64,000 nucleotides of DNA from Andrena cerasifolii (GCF_050908995.1 NC_135132.1:4707001-4771000); one strand, 5' to 3'. Positions 1-11,467 are shown, counted from the stretch's first letter. Notes: generated by a model from the letters alone, not told the origin. A program made the numbers and translations.

Positions 1-359
1 TACTATTCGAGCTAAAAATTATAGACAAAAAGATTTTCATCGTCCAAAATCATTATTTCTTTAAACATAAATTGCGATAACTTGAGTAAATATTAACAGA
101 TCGATATGAAATTTAAAACATCACTTCAGAAAACTCTAGCGAAGCCGTAAAATGTATGCACAAAACCCTTGTGTTAACAAATGTAATAATATTTAATTAA
201 AAAGTAATACTGGACATGACTGATGTTTTTCAATGTTCACTGTTAAAAAATATCGAGGCAATTTTGAGGTACATATAACTTGCAGTGACAAAGTTTTTCG
301 TTAATATACGAGGAAGATTTTCACCGATTTTCACACTGATTAGTAAATAATTGTAGATA
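1..359. other. AT-rich non-coding stretch
   Basis: AT-rich sequence with stops in all frames. I see no repeat, RNA gene or clear promoter. It lies directly upstream of the short signal-peptide-like reading frame that starts at 360, so its last part could be 5' UTR if that start is real. Confidence 0.4.
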
Positions 360-440
360 ATGCGCTACTTAGCAGTCTTAGCACTCGCGTTGACTGTTGG
401 TGCCGCGCGGGATTTATATACATCTTCATTTGAAATGTGA
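360..440 (+). CDS. Possible first exon or remnant encoding a signal peptide (26 codons)
   Basis: An ATG at 360 opens a 26-codon frame ending in TGA at 438-440. It begins MRYLAVLALALTVGAAR: one basic residue, a run of about 13 Leu/Ala/Val residues and a small-residue Gly-Ala-Ala end, the layout of a eukaryotic secretory signal peptide. Its codons are GC-richer than the surrounding DNA. First exons of insect digestive proteases and other secreted proteins often look like this, but nothing here identifies the mature protein. No strong GT donor follows the hydrophobic core, and a TTCGAA-rich array starts right after the stop. The gene may therefore be broken at this point, or this may be a lone duplicated exon. 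A chance short frame is the alternative. Confidence 0.35.
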   Translation: MRYLAVLALALTVGAARDLYTSSFEM

Positions 441-800
441 ATACTCCTAATTATTCGAATATTCGAATAATGTTCGAAAATTTGAATACTCGTAATTACT
501 CGACTATTCAAATAATGTTCGAAAATTTGAATACCCCTAATTATTCGAATATTCGAATAATGTTCGAATATGAATACTCGTAATTATTCGAATATTCGAA
601 TAATGTTTGAAAATTTGAATACTTCCGAATTATTCGAAAATTTGAATACTTCGAATTATTCGAATATTCTAAGTATTCGAATATTGTTCGAAAATTTGTA
701 TACTCCTAAGTATTTGAATAATATTCGAAAAAATGTACACTCGTAATTATTCGAACATTCGAAGCCATTATTTGTATTCGAAATTATTCGAATATTTGAA
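441..800. repeat. TTCGAATA-rich degenerate minisatellite
   Basis: Repeated units built from ATTATTCGAATATTCGAATA and GTTCGAAAATTTGAATACTC, recurring every roughly 40-60 bases with many small changes. The core TTCGAATATTCGAA is self-complementary, so the array can fold on itself locally. There is no coding potential. It begins directly after the short reading frame at 360-440. Confidence 0.85.
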
Positions 801-1051
801 TATTTATTTACAGTTCTAGTTTGAGTGCTTGGTGATTGTGAAAATACTAACGAATGTTAGAGTGATGAGAGTAATTAGAAATCAAAATAAGGTGTAATTG
901 CTTTTTGTGAGTGAAAAATTCATTTCTTTGTAATCACTTGGCAGACTTTTAAAAAATTTGTAATTTGCGAGGATTCAACATGTAATTTGTAATTTGATAA
1001 ATTTATAGAGTTTGTGCCATATATCGAATACTATTTTTGCGGTGCGCAATA

Positions 1052-1621
1052 TTAAGGGACTATATATACACCTACGGCTAGAAGAATCAGGGTAAACACT
1101 GACAGTTTCTTTTTCATTGAAAATATTTTTTAATCTAAAAATCTTTACATGCATCTCAAGGTAAATTTAATTTATATTTTTAAAAATATCCATTTTTCGC
1201 AAAGTGGCGGCCATTTGAATCCAGATGTTTGATTTTCCAGTCAAAAATCATGTTTTTTAATTTATAAAAAATGAACTATGACGTTGAAAAAAATCCTAGA
1301 ACAAAAACTAAATAATTCTATCAAAAAAACCTCTGTTTCAAATTTCAACGGAATCGGTCCACTGACTAAGTAAATAGTTCTCGAGAAATATTGGTTACTG
1401 TTTTTTAAAATACCATTTTCACAAAAACGCTGTGACATATTCAATCTTCTGAGTTTTCGAATTAAATGTACACAATTGTTACATTAAAATATGTACTTTA
1501 AGCTGCGCATAAGGATTCTTAACTTAAAAAATATTTTCTTAACTTAAAAATAATTTTCAATGAAAACAAAAATTGAAATTCACCCTGGTATTTCTATTCC
1601 TAGGTGTACGTAGCCCCTTAA
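1052..1621. mobile_element. TTAA-ended foldback transposon, family A (570 bp)
   Basis: TTAA lies at both ends (1052-1055 and 1618-1621). The arms are inverted repeats: TTAAGGGACTATATATACAC on the left matches, read backwards, the right end TTAAGGGGCTACGTACACCT. Similarity continues for roughly 170 bases, including a TTTTCATTGAAAAT block; the centre is not symmetric. There is no reading frame of note. TTAA target duplication is the hallmark of piggyBac-type transposases, so this is probably a non-autonomous element moved by one. A single-arm relative lies at 62732-62905. Confidence 0.8.
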
Positions 1622-2440
1622 GTAATGAAGACCGAGTGCGGAATATCGAATACGGAATTTTTAGACTTGAACTGCGAGTATTGAATACCAAATCTTAAAA
1701 ATAGAATGTCGAGCATCGAATACCAAGTACCAAATTCTGTACACCGGATTTTAAACCCCGAATTTTGAATGAAATAAGTTGAATTATGTAATGTCGATAT
1801 TAGATAATTTATTCTGCCCACATTTCGTTCGTTAGAAAAATAATTATGGCTCTATGGAAATATCACTGACGATGTTGTACAACCTGCTCGAAGATTAAAA
1901 TGAACGGTATCGCGGTCCCATCGGGTTCATTTCGTGTACGGGCACGTTACAGACGATGGAGCGTACGGTTCAGTTAATGGCTAATTACCCGATTAACGCC
2001 AATTCGATTGATCGGTAATTATTTTACGAGCCCCATGTACCACGGTCTCGATAGTTTGTATTCAAAGGGCATTATCGAAGTTACGGGTCGCCGAAGTATT
2101 CTCTTACGATTCACTTGACTCGTTTTTATTCCACTCGAAATCGATTTTATCGCGTACCGACTCTACTGTTCGTTCGTTTCAATTCACGTTATTCACGGCA
2201 ATTGCCTGCTTCAAAATAGCTCCATCTTCTGTTTCACTTCTCGAGCAAATGTTTCCGCGAAGTATTTTCACGTGATCTTTGAACCACTGTTTATTGTGCA
2301 CCTTTATTAATAATTATAAGCTTGATTTATTAAATTTATTTCTAAAGAAACATACTGTCTGAAACTGTTTGAAAGAGAAAATACTCCAAAACAAGGAAAA
2401 TTCATTCATTTATTAATTATAGGTAAGTATTGCGCAATTT
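1622..2440. other. Non-repetitive non-coding stretch
   Basis: The first 200 bases are AT-rich with recurring GAATA(T/C)CGAATAC words, a decayed simple repeat. From about 1880 the sequence is complex and CpG-containing with TAATTAC and CGATTAACG words, unlike the surrounding repeats. No gene is seen; a regulatory role is only a guess. Confidence 0.4.
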
Positions 2441-2735
2441 TTTTGCTGCCCAAATTCACTCTAAGGGGGTGAAATTGATCCCCGAAATTCCGGCTACTTT
2501 CCGATTTTGTGTTATAATTGGTAGAGATAGAAAAGCAGTTTTCAGACCAAAGTTACTTCGTTTAATTAGGGCTATCATTTGGCAACTTACAGGGTTGCTC
2601 CTGATATTCACAGGTTAATTTCACCCCCTTAGAATGAATGTAGGAAGCAACAAAAATTCCGTAACACATATCTATATATCCTCTACATATCCCCAAAGTT
2701 TCATAATTTTTTGAATTTCCAAGTTGGAGATCATC
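2441..2735 (-). repeat. Foldback repeat, family B, copy 1
   Basis: TTGCTGCCCAAATTCACTCT followed by AAGGGGGTGAAATT on the left faces its inverted counterpart AATTTCACCCCCTTAGAAT, then GTAGGAAGCAAC, at about 2617-2652. Sequence out to 2735 (GAAATTCAAAAAATTATGAA on the minus strand) matches the copy at 22655-22870. This is a dispersed non-coding repeat with palindromic arms; its class is unknown. Confidence 0.65.
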
Positions 2736-2916
2736 CCTTCTTAGACCTATTCTCAAATACAGAATACTCTTGAAACGTAAATAAATAAACATACCTTTCG
2801 AAGGAGAATATCGCGAATAACCCTTTAATGCGTACTGAAATTAGGAGGCTTCTCTGAGAAATTTGTTAAAACTCAATGAAAATTGCCCGAACGTCAGCTT
2901 TCCCTCCACTTTGCAC

Positions 2917-2931
2917 GGGGGGGGGGGGGGG
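2917..2931 (+). repeat. Poly-G tract of 15
   Basis: Fifteen consecutive G residues in a run preceded by CAC. Such a run can form a G-quadruplex and is prone to length change and sequencing error. Confidence 0.9.
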
Positions 2932-3705
2932 TGCTTCTTGACCCAGCTTGAACTCAGTGTAAATAATAAACCGCCGTAAACAATGGCCTCAGTCGTGAAG
3001 TTTTGAGTGAAGGCCAGAGCGTCATCGTCTGGGACGATTATAAGAACGAAGAGTGCCACGCGCAGGAGCCGGAAGAGGCTGGTGGGGGTGGGGAGAGTGG
3101 TGGGCTAGGGGAGGAAATAACGAGCGATCTTGACCGAGGCTTTTTTCGTTCTGTCGAGGGTCCTTAGCGTGGCTATAAATAAAATAATCGTCGGCCCTGT
3201 TTTTTGTTGCGTCGCGACGACGGGGGAGGCCGCCCCCTCACCCCTAGGTGGCTCGTTCCACGGGACGATTGTTGAGTCGAACGGATCGATCGATCCTTGC
3301 TGACGGATTCTGCGTCTGTGTCTGACGGTTAATCGTTTCGATGGGCGACCGTTAATGAGGTGTGCCAGCGAAAGCCAGCGACGAGGGGACTTACGACTAA
3401 TTTTTTCCCCACTGTATCTTGCTGACATTTGAAACTGCGATTGGTCACTGGAGGTAATTAGGATCGATAGCGATTTGGTAATTCGATGGGAAATAATTTG
3501 TTAATGGAAGTGTGATTCTATGGAAATTTTCTGTGTTTTTCGAATTTGCTTTTTTGTTTTCGGGGATGCTTGAAACACTCTGAAGAACATCTAACTTTTA
3601 TGACATCCGGTTTTTGAAATTCAACTTCTGGTTTACATTATTTATGTATTATATTCTTTTTCATCTTTTCCTACCATGTACGAGCGTAATATCACACAAC
3701 TGGAT
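2932..3705. other. CpG-containing non-repetitive island and AT-rich flank
   Basis: From about 2980 to 3430 the sequence is GC- and CpG-rich with no repeat structure, then turns AT-rich. Short open frames on the minus strand resemble no protein I know. This may be a regulatory island; no promoter motif is definable. Confidence 0.35.
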
Positions 3706-4458
3706 TTAAGGGGTTATACCCAGTCAGGCGGTCGAAAAGAGGCGAATATTTGTGAATTTTTTTTGAAGAAACGGAAGCGTATATTTTTATAGAACTTTTT
3801 GCGTTTCAAAGAGCAATATTTAAAGAACATTTGGTAATTTTTTCGTAAAAAAATATTCACGTTTATAATAAAATAAAAAGCGACATCCAAGAAGCATTTT
3901 TAAAAATTTGGTTTTGCGGTGAGCATTGCCATTCGGAACCAGATTATCTAAAATCAAAAAACAAAAAAGATTTCGTTAGTATATTAATGTATCCTCAGGT
4001 TGACGGAGAGAATTTTCCGAAATATTAAGTTAAAACAACATGGCGGCTATTTAAAATTGAAATCCTGATTTTTCCTGCAAAAATTACGCGAAAAACCAGG
4101 ATTTCAACTTTAAATAGCCGCCATGTTGTTTTAACTTAATATTTCGGAAAATTCTCTCCGTCAACCTGAGGATACATTAATATACTAACGAAATCTTTTT
4201 TGTTTTTTGATTTTAGATAATCTGGTTCCGAATGGCAATGCTCACCGCAAAACCAAATTTTTAAAAATGCTTCTTGGATGTCGCTTTTTATTTTATTATA
4301 AACGTGAATATTTTTTTACGAAAAAATTACGAAATGTTCTTTAAATGTTGCTCTTTTAAACGCAAAAAGTTCTATAAAATTATACGCTTCCGCTTCTTCA
4401 AAAAAAATTCACAAATATTCTCCTCTTTTCGACCGCCTGACTAGGCATAACCCCTTAA
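3706..4458. mobile_element. TTAA-ended palindromic transposon, family P (753 bp, complete)
   Basis: TTAA flanks both ends (3706-3709 and 4455-4458). The whole element is an almost perfect palindrome centred near 4082. The left end GGGGTTATACCCAGTCAGGC matches the right end read in reverse. The arms contain the landmarks GAAGCGGAAGCG, TTTTGCGGTGAGCATTGCC and AACATGGCGGCTATTT in mirror order. It encodes nothing, but a transcript would fold into a hairpin with a stem of about 370 bp. A second full copy is at 54186-54937 and a single arm at 27350-27588. A piggyBac-type transposase in trans is the likely mover. Confidence 0.92.
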
Positions 4459-5444
4459 ACTGGCATAAATTCTCATTATATACATATGCAAAATTAAAAG
4501 CTCTTTCGAAAACAGTGTTTCATCCCAGTTTATAAACATTTATATAATGAAATAAAAACATAAAAAAGGTGGAATTTTTTTAACATTTTTCTAAAATTCC
4601 GTGAGTAGTTAAGGGTTGGTAGGCTTTTTATTGCAAATTTATTTAATTTCGCTTTTCAAAAGTTACAAGCATACAAAGTCTGTATAGCACCAAATTCAGT
4701 AAAAAGATTCTGACTATCACAATTCCGCTAGGTAACTTCTAATTCTCAAATATTTTCACAATACACTCTTAACCAATTAATAACAAAATAACGACATCCT
4801 CAGACACGTACCTATATACATCTTCGGCTAAGAAGAAGTCGAATCCCTCAACGTAACTCCAGCAATTCGTATCCAAGGGTACACACCCCCATCCACCCCC
4901 AAATCCTCGCCCCACGCAGCACCACGTGCCATCTTCGTGAGAAGCTTAGGTTCCGTGCGAACGCCTCTCACGCTCCCTCTTCGGTGTTGGGCCGAGCAAA
5001 TCGAAACTACCCAACTACTCCCAGGCAATTAGTAATAACTAATTAGCCATCAAGGACAGGGGGTTTGGTCGGCGAATCGACGCAAGTGGCAGAAACTTGC
5101 CGACTAGGAACTGTGCCGCTGACTGAAGCTGCCAGAAATCGCGCAAGCTGCTGTCGGAATGGCACCGGTCCGACGCTCTGAAGTAGTTATTCTTAATTGG
5201 CTGCTTACGAGTTCGAGGTGTATGCAGCCTGGCAGCAATGCGCGTCTTAGTCCCCGCGTAATAATGAGCACTTCCGATCTCGGGGCTCTTTGTAACTTTC
5301 AGTAATATATTCCTGTGGGAAATATGAGAATTAATTCTTAAAATTCTGCGGAATTCTAGACCCTTTCATGTTTGTGAGCTTTTGGATTAATTAAAAAGGG
5401 GGTTGGGCTATTAATTCGCTTACTATGTGATTGTTATTGGTGGC
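4459..5444. other. AT-rich spacer then CpG-containing unique island
   Basis: 4459-4790 is AT-rich with nothing recognisable. 4800-5300 is complex and CpG-rich, including the homeodomain-type words TAATAACTAATTAGCC and TTCTTAATTGGCTGC. Versions of the latter recur near 25238 and 26885. No coding exon is supported. Confidence 0.35.
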
Positions 5445-5602
5445 GTAGGTGTATGGTGCAATAGCGTGGTCTTCAACGCGCATGCGCAAGCAGGAGATGG
5501 AAAAGGGGCGGAGCTTGGAGTGTTGAGGCAGTGCTATTGGGACGCTGGCAGTTGAGGTCCTCCCACTCCTCTTAACTCCGCCCCTATAGGTCTATATCTC
5601 AC
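5445..5602. repeat. Short dispersed repeat, family C, copy 1
   Basis: Contains GTGGTCTTCAACGCGCATGC, then a GGGGCGGAGC box, and near the right end AACTCCGCCCC then a GTCTATATCTCAC end. The same order of blocks occurs at 32311-32535. The GGGGCGGAG box near the left end and its complement near the right end make the unit weakly palindromic. It is non-coding and probably a non-autonomous element. Confidence 0.6.
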
Positions 5603-6329
5603 TATTCTTTTCTAATTTAACAGTTCAAAAGGCTGAAAATACTTCACATTATATTTTATATGTCAATGAACAAAATACTTTATTTAAAATCTCTTAAATA
5701 ATTTTTTATAATTTTCATTTCTAAAATGTTTTGTAAACGTTTTCGAGGGACTCGTGATGTCGCATATTCTCTTTCCTAAAGCAAAAACTTTGTATTTATT
5801 TATTTTTCTAGAAGAATTTGTAGGAACCAAAATACTATTCTCCTCGAACCCGTTTCCATAGTAAATTGACAGCGAGAAAGCGAAAATATTTGGCGAATCG
5901 TGAAAAACACGGGAGATAAGAGGACAGATAGAGACGGAGGGAACAGAGGAAGAGACCATCACTTCTGGCAGCGAAAGAGGCCGCATTCATTGCGTTCGAT
6001 CGGCTTTCAATTAATGTCGGGCACCAATTTTCCATCATGGAGAGGGTAAAAATGGAGTGCTAACAAAACTGAAGCTGTTCACCTGGCAAATCACTCATTC
6101 GTTTTCAACGCTGTCTTCTACAGCCGCGTAATGTAAATCACAAACTTGACTACCATTACAGGATTACATCTTCACGTCCCTAATTGGATTATGGCGAAAA
6201 TTTCACAGTGGTGTTTTTATCGGGGGACTAACAATTTTTGGGAATAACATTTGATATTAAATAAAAACTCTTTTCTTTTGTTTAAAAAGTTTGTTTGAAA
6301 ATGTGCAACTTAGCTGAAGTGTGGTGAGC
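5603..6329. other. Non-coding stretch, nothing recognised
   Basis: An AT-rich beginning is followed by mixed sequence at 5820-6060. Overlapping short open frames on the minus strand do not look like known proteins. Confidence 0.35.
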
Positions 6330-6439
6330 ACACGTTGCAGTGGCGTAGAGTCAATTTGTTGGTAGCACTTCCCCCATACAGGTCACTGTTTAATTCAGAA
6401 CAAAGTGAATTGGACTGTTCAAGGACACTAAATAGAAGA

Positions 6440-6545
6440 CATCCCAACTGCATCGAAAAGTCCTTTACCGTTTTGAGATCCGAGGCTTCGTTCTCGAGAT
6501 ATTAACAGTTGAATATTAGCAGTCCAAGTCCCGGAGCGCGCAGTT
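6440..6545 (+). repeat. Dispersed repeat, family D (uninterrupted copy)
   Basis: Contains TTTTGAGATCCGAGGCTTCG, then TTCTCGAGATATTAACAGTT, then GAATATTAGCAGTCCAAG and GGAGCGCGC. The two halves of this stretch are found separately on the minus strand at 54934-54990 and 53357-53405, split exactly at the TTAA that here is 6502-6505. This copy therefore shows what the other looked like before transposons entered. Confidence 0.75.
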
Positions 6546-9379
6546 TAAAGCCGAGTCAGCTGACCGCGCGACAGCGTACGCTCGCACGCACCCGCAGAAG
6601 GCACGCGTAGATACAGACCCACACACGCGGTAGAACCGACCGCGCAACCCATTTCCATGGTTTGAACCAGTACAAGGGGTTGCCAATTAGATTCAATTTT
6701 TGCACAATCTATTAAACACAGAACAAGGGTTCTAATCAAAATTTTGTGAAAATTCAAGCCCAAGCCATTGTCATTTCTAGATCCTGCAGCTGAATTATAT
6801 GTAAAAACGAGAATGATTTGGATAACTTATCGCGGATGTCATTAAAAACTAGTCAAAATCTACAATAATAACTACAGTAGAACACTACTGCAATTTGGTT
6901 ACGGTTCCACGTTTACTTACGCGTGCATATATCGAGGGTGTGGAAATGGCAAACATTGGTACTTAATTTTCTCGAAAATTTTGAGTAGGTACTACCTCTG
7001 CGTGTAATCCATTATTACACATGCTATGTCCTAATTACTTATATATAAAATTTCAACCAAATCGGTAACCCAAACTTTACGCACTCCCCTTCTCAGGTCC
7101 TCGAACAAGTCGACAGAAAACTTTTTTCTTGTGACTGAATCCAGCAGTCTTCCCTGAAAAATGCTAGTCCATCTCATTCCTTCATTATTTGGCCCTACCC
7201 CGGCCCAATTCACACCCTCAAACTAGTTGCCATGGCGGAAAGATATCGCGTTGTTGGGCGACGTTATCGCTTCCGAAACTGATGCCCCTCGTTCCCAGCA
7301 GCTAGTATGCAGTTTGTTAGGTTCAAGGGGCTCGTTCTTCGATGATCGTTCTTCGACACGCGAAATCTCGATACCTGAGCCGCGAGTGGGGGCGATTAAG
7401 TTTCGAAACGAGAATCCACGACAGGATTGCGCCGCTTCGTTACCAAGACGAATGAGGTTAACCTGGAATTGGGCACTCCAGAGGCTGCTGGAGGTCCTGG
7501 AGCCAGGAATCTCGGTTATTCCGATTAAGTCTTCGTTCTAGTCAGATCGCTCCGCCAACCAGTGAGCTGGAACGGGCAGCTCGGATCGCGCGATTCGTCT
7601 CGATTACCTCGAAGGAAAGGATGTCACGGGAATTTCACCAATTACCCACTGTTAACGCAGGTAATTTTTAGTTGCCGCTTGACTTGTTGGGGGTTTAAAG
7701 ATCGTAATAGCACTGACCAATTGCGAGTGGCTCAAGATTTAAAGAAATATCTCTCTAAGTTCCTGAAGCGTGAAGATGCTGGGACACTAGGACAACACTT
7801 TGATGTTTTGCAGAAGACACCAGCAACATAGACATACATAAGCTACCGCCCAACGATCATCATCCTGAAGCACTCACCAATCAGTAAACCAAAATCACAG
7901 TAAGCAAAACGACACAGGTCCAAGTGTGAAGCCAACCACACGAAAGGAAGATGAAGAAAATGGTTCGATTTGCGCTGATCGGGCAGCCGAGTGGGGGTAG
8001 CTCACTGGAATCCCTTTGAGGGTGGTCGGTAGCAGCCCTCAGCAAGCCACAGGCATTCGTTAAATCAGTCAAGACAGAAGGGCTCGATATAAAACAGAAA
8101 CGATACAGAGAACGAGCCGGCGATTAGGTTAGCGCTAAGGGTGGAAGCAAGTAGGCACGAATGGAGGGGAAAATAGGAAAGCAAGATGGGGGATTGCATC
8201 GTGACAGCAAAGCCGTACCTCTCGCGGGATAGAGTAGCGTGTTGCCAGCTTCCTTATCGAAATTCTTAATTAGAAAATTTTAATTATGTTTCGTGGCTGC
8301 GCGGCGGGGCGCTGGTGTCTGCCTCTGGACGCGTGCAACTCTGGGTGGGGGGGGGGATGAAAAGGGGAAGAGGCTAGAGGGTGCGAGAAGAGTGAAAGAG
8401 AAACGCTAAGGGTTTGGGGAAGGCGCGAACTCCCCTGCACCGCGATGATAGTGAATTTCTCCGAGATGCAGAAGCCTCCTGCCGCTCCAGTTAGTTGGCC
8501 TACGCGAAAGGGAGGGGGAAGGGGTTGAAATGCCGAAGGTAATTAAGCTTGCGCCTCATAAAGATCTTCCAGCGGCGTTGTCCTTCTGAGCCGATATTAA
8601 ATTTCACCTGTGGCCCGCGCCGGTCTGGGTGTATCCAAAGGAATTGTTGGGATTTTACGGGCGACGGCGCGAGCTGCGGAAGGCGGTACCCAGCTGGTGT
8701 TAAATTGAAGCCTCTCGCTGCTAAGACAGCTGACACGATTGTTCGACGTTTGTATTCAATTGTTGTTGCGTCGGAGCGCGAGCCTTCTAGTTTCTTCGTT
8801 CAACTTTCTTTCGTACCGGATTGGAAGGAGTTTTCTTGCATTTTTTTTCAGAAGCGGGGGAGGAACATAAATAATCAAAGAATTTTTATACGGCAGATTT
8901 ATTGCTGTGTTTGTAGTGTCCTTGATGTAAATGGACTTTTCAGACTTCGGTTTTAATTTCAGGATAGCTTATTGGGGATAGGCTTTGTAACAACATTGCA
9001 ATGCAATGGTTCGAAGTAATAAATACACAGGGTGTCATATCGGTTATGGCATAACAGAAAAGAAGATGACTTTCTAATGGAGGAATAAGTCAGGAATGTA
9101 TAATACAATATTTAGTTTTGTCTTCTTTTGAAGAAATTGATTTTAGAGATTCCACCATGATTGGAGCATTCTTCATTTTAGCCATAGGTATTTAGCTTTG
9201 TGTGTTTGGACTCCTGAAGGTTTATTATTTCAAAACAGAGTTGAAACGCGAGGGGAAAAAGTTGAAGAGAAACCACATGTCCAGACGAACCGTTTTTCTG
9301 CAAAAAATGGTTGAAGTTTTCATCAGTATTTAATCCACGCTGGCAGAGATCCCCCTCTAAGCGTCATGCGGTTCTATAA
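6546..9379. other. Long unique region with CpG-rich islands
   Basis: No repeat family or convincing exon was found. 6540-6660 and 7200-8740 are CpG- and GC-rich and of high complexity; 6780-7020 and 8870-9340 are AT-rich. Open frames at 7227-7541 and 8549-8956 reach 104 and 135 codons, but they match nothing I know and have no clear splice or start context. They are consistent with chance in GC-richer DNA. The islands are candidates for regulatory DNA. Confidence 0.35.
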
Positions 9380-9482
9380 AGTGGGGGGAACGCTCCGCCC
9401 CTGAATAAACTACGCGCGATATAATTGGCCTAAACTTTAGCAACGATTTACTGAGAAACAATTCGTTTGCAACAGATGCTGC
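9380..9482 (+). repeat. Short dispersed repeat, family E, copy 1
   Basis: AGTGGGGGGAACGCTCCGCC starts a roughly 100-base stretch that continues with ATAATTGGCC and AACTTTAGCAACGATTTACT. It aligns throughout with 40803-40907. It is non-coding and its class is unknown. Confidence 0.65.
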
Positions 9483-9970
9483 CCTTTGAACTTTTCACCG
9501 TTCCATCATATAGACTATATAGAAATAAAAAAGTTTCAATATAAACTTTCTGACAAGTTCTGTGTAGCAAATCTCCTCCATTTCGGATGCACAGTATCAC
9601 CAATAAAAGCCTGATTATTAATACCTTTTAACCACTTACGAATGAGTCAGTTAATAAAGTAAATACCTACAGTATATTTCGAAGTCCACAAACAATAATT
9701 TTCTACATTAGTCCTGTGATTTTCTAACAAAATAATATATTGAGGATTAATGGTTTGCTTTTTAGACTGCTCCATGTTACATTCTCTAAATAACTGTAAA
9801 TCACTAATCACTTATAATTTGTTAACTTTTATATTAGAGATTTTTTAACTCTTATATTAATATATAGAGTATATTTTATATTGTTATATATTTGTAATTC
9901 CATAAATATTAAAAAAAAATTTTAAATAAGTACAGATATTTATTTTCAATTATAATTATTTTTTTGTGGA
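9483..9970. other. AT-rich spacer
   Basis: Strongly AT-rich sequence with TATATA runs near 9840-9900. It holds no gene or repeat that I can define. Confidence 0.4.
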
Positions 9971-10158
9971 AATTCGAAAACCGGTTTATAACCGGTTTTG
10001 GGGGAATAATGGAGTTCGAAAACCGGTTTATAACCGGTTTTGGGTGAATAATGGAATTCGAAAACCGGTTTATAACCGGTTTTGGGGGAATAATAGAGTT
10101 CGAAAACCGGTTTATAACCGGTTTTGGGGGAATAATGGAATTCGAAAACCGGTTTTTT
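9971..10158. repeat. 42-bp minisatellite carrying paired AACCGGTT sites
   Basis: Four complete 42-bp units (TTCG landmarks at 9973, 10015, 10057 and 10099) plus a partial fifth from 10141. Each unit holds AACCGGTTTATAACCGGTT followed by a GGGGGAATAATG-type spacer, so the array carries nine exact ACCGGT cores in under 200 bases. AACCGGTT is the consensus site of Grainyhead/CP2 transcription factors (established knowledge); function here is inference. The open frames on both strands exist only because 42 is divisible by three. Confidence 0.92.
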
Positions 10159-11467
10159 TTTCAAAAGTCGGTTTTTGCATAAACACTTACCCAATATGGA
10201 ACTCCCATATCATTCAACATACACTCCTAAATTAGTTGTTTCTATTTTTCCTATATTTACGCTTACACCCCACACGAAACCCCCGCCCCATATTTTTTCC
10301 CCAAAGATTCCACGAAAGCATCAAAACATCTAAAAAAGCAACATCACGAAATTCCGCCAAAATCTGCTAGCAACCAAAGGGTTAAGCAGCCGATAGTAAT
10401 TCAGGTCTGTTGTCTAAAGGGATGCGGCCAACTCTTCGTAACTCCATCGGCGGCCGTGAGAAGGGTTGCCGCTAGACGAACTCCATTAACTGTTTAACGA
10501 ACCGCAATTTATTACGTTATAAACTCGCGCCGTCTTTCTTTCTCCGCCATGGTGGGCCGCGTTCGACGCCCCCCAACAAGATATATTTTCTTTGGTGTCG
10601 CTTAACGACCCATAGAACGCGGGGAATTTGAAGGGTCTTTCGTGAGGAACCCCCTTATATCCTCCGCGTTTCATTGTCCTCGCGGCATCTCATATTCTCG
10701 TGGGGAATTTTTCTTTTAATTCCACTGGGAGCTTACATCACGGGTTTCTTTTTCTTTGGCGGATTTTTCGGTGGCTTCGCGACCCGCCGTATTTTTTTTT
10801 TAATAAAATGCAATCTGTCCTTCGGAGATCTCTTCGCTGAATGCGCCAACGGTGGACGCGCTTCGAAATGGCGGAGTATGAGGATTTTCTGCTTTAGACT
10901 TAAGGATAATTTCTGTCTTTTTTTAAAAGGGTCATATCCACGATGGAAAGATAATCTGCGAAAATTGTTTTCACCGTGAATAATTTCTCTGAAAGGATTG
11001 TGTTTCCTGCGGATGCAAGTTGAAGGGTTCCTGTTCTTTTTTTGGTTAGAGTCGGCGAAACGCTCGTAGGATGGCAGATGAGATGCTGATGAATCTTTTC
11101 ATCCCCTTTGAAGTGTTTTTTAATGAGTTCTTGTGACAATTTTCTCTTATAACGACGGAACGAGTGAGTAGGTTAAGACTAGATTTGTTTTAAACGAGTA
11201 CCGCTCGTTATGTTCGTATAGGAGATGGAAATGAAATCTTTCGTTTGCTGCGATAATAGTTACGTACTGTGCTACGTAAATAGGGGGGAGGGTTACCCCA
11301 TTATTTGTGAGGGTACCCCATCAATTTCTCAGTAATTAATGAATATAAACGACAGCTGATGATTAAAATATCAAGTAAATGTGAAATCAGATAAGAACAA
11401 AACCTTTCCGCGCTTACACTCTGCTTTATGCGTACTATAAACATATTAAAAAATCAAGTATGGTTGA
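10159..11467. other. Unique region, partly CpG-rich
   Basis: 10240-10400 is A/C-rich. 10420-10900 is a CpG-rich non-repetitive island. 10900-11460 is AT-leaning. Short open frames on both strands overlap one another and resemble no known protein. Confidence 0.35.

Noticed and set aside
9971..10158. CRISPR array
   Set aside because: Units are contiguous with no unique spacers, and the DNA is eukaryotic. The same applies to the other tandem arrays.
9946..10235. Open frames of 82 and 89 codons on opposite strands
   Set aside because: Both are produced by the 42-bp repeat, whose length is divisible by three.
9628..10385. TTAA sites at 9628 and 10382 as ends of one element around the 42-bp array
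   Set aside because: The right end (TTAACCCTTTGGTTGC in reverse) looks MITE-like, but the left side matches only in TTAACC, too little to call inverted ends.
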